A DNA stretch of 64,000 bases, taken from contig CM060198.1 of assembly GCA_030549335.1 (NCBI GenBank), positions 40,030,353 to 40,094,352 of the forward strand. Direction: 5' to 3'. Origin of the DNA: Pontederia crassipes (lineage: Eukaryota; Streptophyta; Magnoliopsida; Commelinales; Pontederiaceae). Position 1 is the stretch's first letter; each line of letters opens with the position of its first letter. The notes beneath the pieces were generated by a model. The model searched no databases. It saw only the letters and a program-made list of their open reading frames with translations, and was not told the DNA's origin. The position numbers and the translations under genes were made by a program. Shown here in pieces: positions 57,655 through 64,000 of this stretch.

Positions 57655-59470
57655 ATGCAGGACTTGGACCATCAAGAGGATCAATACCTATCAGAACCTG
57701 AACCAGAGAGGACCTTTAACAGAAGAAGAAGAATCCAAAGAGAAGAGGCTAGAAGAAGGATTTTTGGGGAAGAGGCACACAACCCTGAATTTGAAAGAGT
57801 TATGAATCAGAATATGGCAGCTCCTAGGACTCTTAGGGACTGTTATTCACCAAGCAATGCCAGGAATCAACCAGGGGGAGGAGCCTTAGCACTTGTGGCA
57901 AACTTTGAAGTTAATCCAGCCTTGATTTCAATTATTAGGCAAAGTCAATTTTCTGGACTTGGGACTGAAGATCCAGCCTCTCATTTGGATAATTTTAAGG
58001 AGATGTGCAGCACTGTGAACTTCAACAACATTCCCATGAATGCAGTTTATATGAGATTATTTCCCTTTTCACTCAAAGACAAGGCCAAGACATGGTACAA
58101 AGGATTGAATCCTGAAGAGGTGGCCACTTGGGAATCAATTGTCCAATTGTTTCTTTCAGAATTCTTTCCTCCTTCAAAGATTGATAACTTCAGGGACCAA
58201 ATAGTCAAATTCTATCAGTTCGATCAAGAAAACATTTGTGAGGCATGGCAAATGCTCCAAGGGTTGTTAAGGGCATGTCCCCACCATGGCTTTGAAAAGT
58301 GGTAACTAGTCAACTACTTTCATAAGGGATTGAACTACTGCAGGAGGCATCTTTGCAAGGTGGCTTTGGATACTGCTGGAGAAGGCATCTTTGCATCTAA
58401 AAACATTGATGAAGCATATCAACTCATTGAGAACATAGCCAAGAATCACCACTTCCTTACCCATGACAGAACCAGGAGGCCACCCATGGACAATTCAGTG
58501 AATCAATTGTCAACTCAACTTAAGGAGGTGTTGTACAAGACTTTAGAGAGGCTGAACTTAACTCCAAATGGCAATAGGGCTTCTAATCCTGAAACCAGGT
58601 GTTGTGTATGTGGTAATCAAGGCCATGTGTCAGAAAATTGCAATTTGATTATGCAGCAAGTGGAGCAAACAGTTGATCAAATCAATGCAGTGGGCAATTA
58701 TGAAATTAAACCTCATGCTGAATTCTATACTCCAGAGAATAGGAATCATCCATACTTCTCTTACAAGGGAAATAACTACCAAGGGGCTCCTATGCAGAAT
58801 TCAAATTTGCAGCCTAAAATCCTGCCAAGGAATCAGCCACCACCCTATGGAAATCAGGGCCAAAATGCCCCAATTCAGAGGAATCCATATGAGCCACCAC
58901 CTCAAGTCCAAGCACCTCAATTCCAAACTGAAATGAAGGAGATGCTTCAACAAATTCTGAAGAAGCAGCACAGCCAAGGAGAGGAGATATTGAAAATCAA
59001 TTCAGGATTGGATGCCATGAATGCAAATCAGAAATTATTGGAAAGCCAAATTGCTCAACAAGCTAGTACATCAACTAAACCTCATTTATTCTTTCCTGGA
59101 TAGCCAGAAGTGAACCCAAAGGAGCAAGCAAAGGCCATCCAGCTCAGAAGTGGAAAGATGGTGGAGGAACCAATGAAGAAAATTGAAGATAATCAAGTCA
59201 ATTCAGATTCAAAGGTTGCTGAAAAGTCAAGTGAAGAGCCAAGTGAGGAAATCAGGAACTCAGGCCCTCAATTTGAAGTAAAAGCAAGGGTTTTTGACAA
59301 AGTACCCTTTCCTCAAAGGCTAATCAAGGCAAGACAAGACCAGCAATATGGAAAGTTTTTGGAAATCCTGAAAAAGCTATACATTAATGTGCCTTTTGTT
59401 GAAGCCATCCAGGAAATGCCTTTATATGCCAAGTTCCTCAAAGAAATTCTAACCAAGAAGAGAAGAGTAT
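57655..59470 (+). pseudogene. gag: Gag of element F
   Basis: Same architecture as B gag: start MQDLDHQEDQYLSEPEPER, MAAPRTLRDCYSPSN, capsid blocks (DPASHLDNFKEMCSTVNF, RLFPFSLKDKAKTWY), CCHC knuckle CCVCGNQGHVSENC, Pro/Gln-rich tail and KEQAKAIQLRSGK. TAA at 58303-58305 replaces Gln in FEKWQLVNYF, and TAG at 59101-59103 replaces Gln in FFPGQPE. A net 12-base insertion (YCRRHLCKVALDT versus YPSKVALDT in B) carries a copy of sequence normally found further on. A frameshift near 59470 precedes protease. Confidence 0.88.
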
Positions 59471-59475
59471 TGAGC

Positions 59476-60262
59476 ATGAGACAATTACATTGACTGAAGA
59501 GGCTTCTGCAATTATCCAAAACAAGTTGCCTCCTAAGCTCAAGGATCCAAGGAGCTTCTCAATTCCATGTGAGATAGGAAATAGGAAAATTCAAAGAGCC
59601 ATGTGTGACTTAGGAGCCTCTATGAGTGTCATACCCTTATCATTGTGCAGAAAACTTGAAGTTGGAGATCTGAAGCCAACAAATATGTCCCTTCAGCTGG
59701 CAGATAGATCTATCAAATATTCACATGGGATTATTGAGGACATACCCCTCAAAGTTGGTAAATTCTATATTCTAGTTGATTTTGTTGTATTGGATATGGA
59801 TGAAGATGTGAACACCCCCATTCTCCTTGGGAGGCCCTTTCTAGCCACTGCAGGGGCTGTAATTAATGTTAAGGAAGGGAGATTGACCTTCCAAATTGGA
59901 GAAGAGAAGATTGAATTCAATTTGGCACAAGTTATCAGTAGGCCAAGTTTTCTAGAAAATGATTTTGAAGATGAGCAGCTAGATCAAGTGGTGGAGCAAG
60001 TTTCTGCTATAATTTCTATTGAAGATCCATTGCAAAGGTGTCTAATGTTTGCCCATTTGAAAGAATTGGAGGATCCAGAGGCTATGGCATACAAATCAGT
60101 GTTGAATTCTTCAAAATCAGTGGAAAATTCAGGAATTCAGGGTGAGGTGCAACAAGTTATCACTGCTGAACTCCAAGGCAACTCAACTCAAGCCAATTCT
60201 TCCAAATTGGAGCTCAAGCCTCTCCCCAACAATCTAAAGTATGAATTCTTGGGACAGAATTA
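59476..60262 (+). pseudogene. Protease region of element F
   Basis: One open frame with MCDLGASMSVIPLSLCRKL (active-site DLGAS), GIIEDIPLKVGKFYILVDF and ILLGRPFLATAGAVINV, then the linker DPLQRCLMFAHLKELEDPEA and KLELKPLPNNLKYEFLGQN. The protease itself is uninterrupted, unlike in B. A one-base deletion near 60262 ends the frame. Confidence 0.88.
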
Positions 60263-60769
60263 ACATTCCCTGTTATCATTAATGCAAATTTGCCCAAGGA
60301 TCAAGTTGATGAGTTGCTGAAAAAACTAAGGTTGTACAAGGAGGTAATAGGCTATTCTATTGATGATATCAAGGGTATTAATCCCTCAACTTGTATGCAT
60401 AGGATCCCTATGGAGGACAGCTACAAGCCCTCCATTGAATGTCAAAGGAGACTCAATCCAACCATGAAGGAAGTGGTCAAGAAGGAAGTATTAAAGTTGC
60501 TGAATGCTGGGATCATATATTCCATTTCAGATAGTGAATGGGTCAGCCCTGTTGAGCTAAAACCTCTTCCTAGTCTAGGAGATTCATATATCATACATGA
60601 GGATTTTTGGGATGAGAAGCTAGAGAATTTTTTGTGCAATGGAGGAGAAAATCAAGCTAAGAAACAAAGGTCAATCATTGGCAAGTTAAGAGATCCATAC
60701 TTGATTAGTGAAGTTGTCCACAAATTGAGATCTCTACTTGATCATATCATACTATTCAAACTTCCTTGA
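60263..60769 (+). CDS. Element F: RT N terminus fused to the conserved module
   Basis: An open frame from about 60290 reads DQVDELLKKLRLYKEVIGYS, DIKGINPSTCMHRIPMED and IYSISDSEWVSPV, the start of Athila RT up to the residue before its first conserved block. It then switches to ELKPLPSLGDSYIIHEDFWD and ends KLRSLLDHIILFKLP with TGA. ELKPLPS duplicates the motif already present 350 bases earlier (60210), so an E-like module including its own LELKPLPS was joined in frame inside RT. All RT catalytic motifs, RNase H and integrase are absent. Function of the module unknown. Confidence 0.7.
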   Translation, partial: TFPVIINANLPKDQVDELLKKLRLYKEVIGYSIDDIKGINPSTCMHRIPMEDSYKPSIECQRRLNPTMKEVVKKEVLKLLNAGIIYSISDSEWVSPVELKPLPSLGDSYIIHEDFWDEKLENFLCNGGENQAKKQRSIIGKLRDPYLISEVVHKLRSLLDHIILFKLP

Positions 60770-62285
60770 CATGAAGAAGTGGAAAAATGTCTAACCAAAG
60801 ACATTAAAGAAAGGCACTTCTTGGGAGGTAACCCAAACCATTATCTACCTAATCTTTCTGTTTTTGCAGAAATAAGTGATGAGGAACAAGTTCAATTCAC
60901 AAGTCTCAAATTCAGGGAGTACCCTTACCCCTTTACTTCTGATTTTTACACTGAAAACTTAATGATAACTGATAATATCTTTTTCATTATGCTACATTGA
61001 TCATATCATCATCTGAATTAACATTCATTTCAGTTATCCAAATTTGTTATAGCCTAATTTCAGTGAATTTTAGAAATTTCCAATGCAATGTTGAATTCTG
61101 CACTCAAAATTCTGATTAGTTGCAAATTTACTATTCCACTGATATCTTTGGTTTCTCTGCAGGATCAGTTGCAACTAATGAAGATTGGATCACCCAAAGC
61201 TTCTGGATGAAAGGCCAAGAGGATTCAATTGCCCAATTTCATGCATTTCATACCCACCCACCCCTCTCCCATGCCTTTGATTTTCAATACTAGGGACAGT
61301 GTTGAGAATAAGCTTGGGGGAGGAAACTTGGTGCTTTTCTAACATTTACACCAGGTTTTCAATTGATTTTAATGTTCATATCATAATTCATACCAGGTTA
61401 TCAGTAGTTTTTGCAGGTTATCATAAGTTATCACTCGGTTATAATTTTTTTGGGCTCAACTCAATTCTGAACTTATTTTAACTCTGAAATGGGTAGAATA
61501 CTTCATTATGACAGTGGGTGCACTCCAATACCAAGTGGCCATTGGCCATTAGCCTTTTTGCTTAAATTGATATTTTAAATTCAGATGCATTTGAATGAAC
61601 TTTCAGCTGAAATTTTTCTTTTTTGTGGATTAACACTAGCTACATTCATGGATTAATTGGAAAGTAGAAGATGTCTAGAAAGGAGTCAAGGATCTTGCTG
61701 CCATCTTAAATAGGAAATCTTGACTATTTGCATTTGAGGATCTAATCTATACTTGAGTTTGAACCATTGCTCACTTCATGAACAGAATGAAAAAGAAAGA
61801 AAGAGGAAAATTAAAAAGTTGCATTTTGCATTTCATGCATACATGAATAAATAGAGTGAAAATTCCAAAAAGTGAACCTCTCCTGAATAAAGCCAGGATT
61901 TTTATCCTGTGACCAACATGAATAAAAATCAGGTTCAGACTTATTTATTGCATACTCATGAATAAAAATCAAGTTTTCAAACCTGTTTAAGCAATGAAAA
62001 ATCTGTTCATGAAGAGATTGATGTTTCAAACTTTTTAGTAAAGTTGACAATCCTTGTAATTCAACTCAGTTAATGTTAGTATTTCTATCATGGCTTAAAT
62101 TTGCTTTAACCTTTGTGACTCCTCAGCTAGAATTTGGGATTGGAAAGAATGGGATGGAATGTTAGCCAAGTGGGAAACTCATTTAGATCCTATTCAGCTG
62201 ATTTTTTTTTCTATTCATATGTGGATGGTAAATTCAAAAACATCCTTAATTTCTTAATGTTTTACTTGAGGATAAGCAAAAGACT
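60770..62285 (+). other. 3' noncoding region of element F
   Basis: Colinear with 34660-36173 in B. It includes CACTTCTTGGGAGGTAACCC (60814), TTTCTCTGCAG (61152), internal tract AAGCTTGGGGGAGG (61308-61321) after a decayed palindrome, and TTTTTATCCTGTGACC. No supported frame. Confidence 0.8.
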
Positions 62286-62300
62286 AAGCTCGGGGGAGTT
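62286..62300 (+). other. Polypurine tract of element F
   Basis: AAGCTCGGGGGAGTT directly before the 3' LTR. Confidence 0.85.
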
Positions 62301-64000
62301 TGATCACTTGCTGATCACTATAAGTTTCTAGCCCATTTTAGACGCATTTCATTCATATCGAGTCCCACTTTTGCCTATCTTTTAGCCAATTATGCTTGGA
62401 ATGCATAGATTGTGATAACTAGTTGATATTCCTCATTTTATACTTAATTCCATGTGCATAGAGGTTCTGAAATGCCAAAATCCATTAATATTTAAATTCT
62501 ATGCCAAGTTATCATTTTGAAAACAAGTTATCATTCCCATATGTCAAGTTATCATTATTTTGAGTGAACTGATTTTCAATGGTTTTCTTGACCTAAATCC
62601 ATCATTATCATGTATAAATCATATTTGGATAGTCACATCTCAACTTGTGCAGAGTTTTAAGTCCCTTTGAACAAGTTATCATTTTTCCTTTGCCATGTTA
62701 TCGTTAAAGGGCAATTCTATCATTTCGACATGCAAAACCATTTATTCTGCACAAAGGGCTTCAGCAATCATCTTGTTTTTGTTTTAACTCATTGCTGGTC
62801 AAATTTCATCACATTTGGATAACCACAACTCAAGTTATCACAAGTTATCATTTTTAAGTCATACAAGTTATCATTTTCGGGCACCCAAGTTATCACTCCT
62901 TAGACATCTCATTCATATTTGATTTCTATCATCACTCGCTTGTCACTCTAATCCATTTGATGCCTGAAATGCTTTGAACCACCCAAATTAGGACATTTTC
63001 CAAGATTTCCTCAAAGTTATCATTCCGGGCCACTAAAATCATTAATATCGATATAAGTCATCACTCCTGCACAACACCTAATTTCATTTGATATTTGAAC
63101 CAGTTACCAGCATTATCTTAATCTTTATTTGTCAAAACACCATTTTCAAGGGCTTTGATGCTTGCTGTTTTGGAATTTGTATCAGGGAGAAAGGTGGCCA
63201 AAAAGTGGAAAAAAGCAGGGGGGACCATCTACTTTTTCTTGCACAAAAAGGAATCTGCAGCTGGGAATTCTGGCAGCAGACAGGTGGCTGCAACCAGAGG
63301 GATTAGAACATACTGATGCTGATCAAAGGATGGATAGAAGTCATATAAAAGCTGAAATTTCTGGAGGAGAAAGGGGGGCTGGACATTCAGGGTTTGGAGG
63401 AAGGGTTTCTGCTAATTTTTGAGAGCTGCTGCTGCTGGCCGAGAGACTTCAAGCTTCAATGATTTGTATCTGTTTCTCAATCCATTTGATGTCAAGTTCT
63501 GTAAATATGAGGAGCTAAACTCCATTTCTTCTAGGATAGGGTAGTAGTTTAGATTAATTTTGAATGGATGTGGACTGATTTGTAATCCTGCACTGCAACA
63601 ATTCTGGTTTTCAGATTTCAGAACTTTAATGCATTGATTCATGTTATCATTAGATCCTTGTGTAATCTATATTTGAGAAGTATCAATTGATCTAATCACC
63701 CTTCTGAAATGAATTGAGATTTAATATCAGGTTTCTGGATTCTATTTAATTTGCTATCTGATTTCTGATTTCCAGTTTTCTGATTTCCTAATTTTCTGAA
63801 TCTGATTTCCAATACTGATTGAACCTGTTCTTCACTCTCAATCTGATTAATTGAGTCACTGGGATGTTGTTATTGTTCCTATCTTGTTCAGGAATGAATC
63901 AAGAAGTTTGGCTAATTGTTTTTGACTCAAATCAGATTGTTCTTCTGATTTCTGAATTGAAATCCTGAATTCTATTTTTCTGATTTCCTGCTGGAAACTG
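62301..64000 (+). repeat. 3' LTR of element F, cut by the window end
   Basis: First 1700 bp of the LTR starting TGATCACTTGCTGATCAC, nearly identical to 54703-56400. TATA box at 63344-63351. The target duplication partner (GATAT expected) lies outside the window. Confidence 0.95.

Larger units (their letters stand above)
54703..64000 (+). mobile_element. Element F: recent, defective Athila-like element
   Basis: 5' LTR, near-perfect primer site, gag, protease, RT start fused to the conserved module, 3' noncoding region, polypurine tract and 1700 bp of the 3' LTR up to the window end. The two LTRs differ at only about 2% of positions over the 1.7 kb comparable by eye, so insertion is recent relative to B's older parts. 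The coding part has two stops and at least two frameshifts and lacks most of RT, RNase H and integrase. Confidence 0.92.

Overview
The window is nuclear DNA of a flowering plant, probably a eudicot, from a transposon-packed region such as pericentromeric heterochromatin. I found no host protein gene, tRNA or rRNA. Nearly everything belongs to nested, truncated or recombined mobile elements: Ty3/gypsy LTR retrotransposons of an Athila-like family (tRNA-Asp primer site, LTRs of about 2.6-2.9 kb, RT motif of the FxDDFSVYG type, integrase without chromodomain) and of Tekay/Del-like chromoviruses (initiator-tRNA-Met primer site, [13 protein letters not shown] RT), plus pieces of CACTA DNA transposons. 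Superfamily calls rest on protein motifs, primer sites and terminal sequences read by eye.

Layout. 1-5211: element A, a non-autonomous Athila-like element on the minus strand with gag-pol replaced by an unrelated accessory reading frame; it sits in a CACTA end (5212-5486), which itself sits in an old Athila pol fragment (5487-6222). 6591-13802: decayed minus-strand CACTA with TNP2 transposase and a tandem array of small in-phase exons, split by a solo Athila LTR (7157-10084, target duplication ATTAT). 13803-21763: Tekay debris, including two LTR copies in inverted orientation and several LTR minisatellites. 21770-24964: element G, a chromovirus whose pol has been replaced by repeats. 24965-26460: gag zinc-knuckle and LTR scraps.

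26666-38820: element B, the only element with all Athila domains (gag, protease, RT, RNase H, integrase), bounded by TGGTG duplications and inserted in the integrase of a minus-strand Tekay element C (26460-26660 and 38826-41115). 41116-45620: Tekay element D on the plus strand, followed by another Tekay-type LTR (45621-48208). 48209-54524: element E, the 3' part of a module-bearing Athila-like element, carrying a 1.7-kb solo LTR of another family (49021-50708). 54703-64000: element F, a defective Athila-like element with nearly identical LTRs that runs off the right edge.

The most notable signal is a module of about 62 codons ending in LDHIILFKPP (or KLP). It replaces RT, RNase H and integrase in three of the four Athila-like elements (A, E, F) and is absent from autonomous-type B. 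This points to a non-autonomous lineage probably mobilised in trans by B-like elements and reshuffled by template switching. Also notable: B's two LTRs agree over their first 1.5 kb and then diverge abruptly; the LTRs carry two kinds of internal repeat (AAGTTATCA arrays and a 145-190-bp unit); and the CACTA second gene shows amplification of small exons whose lengths are all multiples of three.
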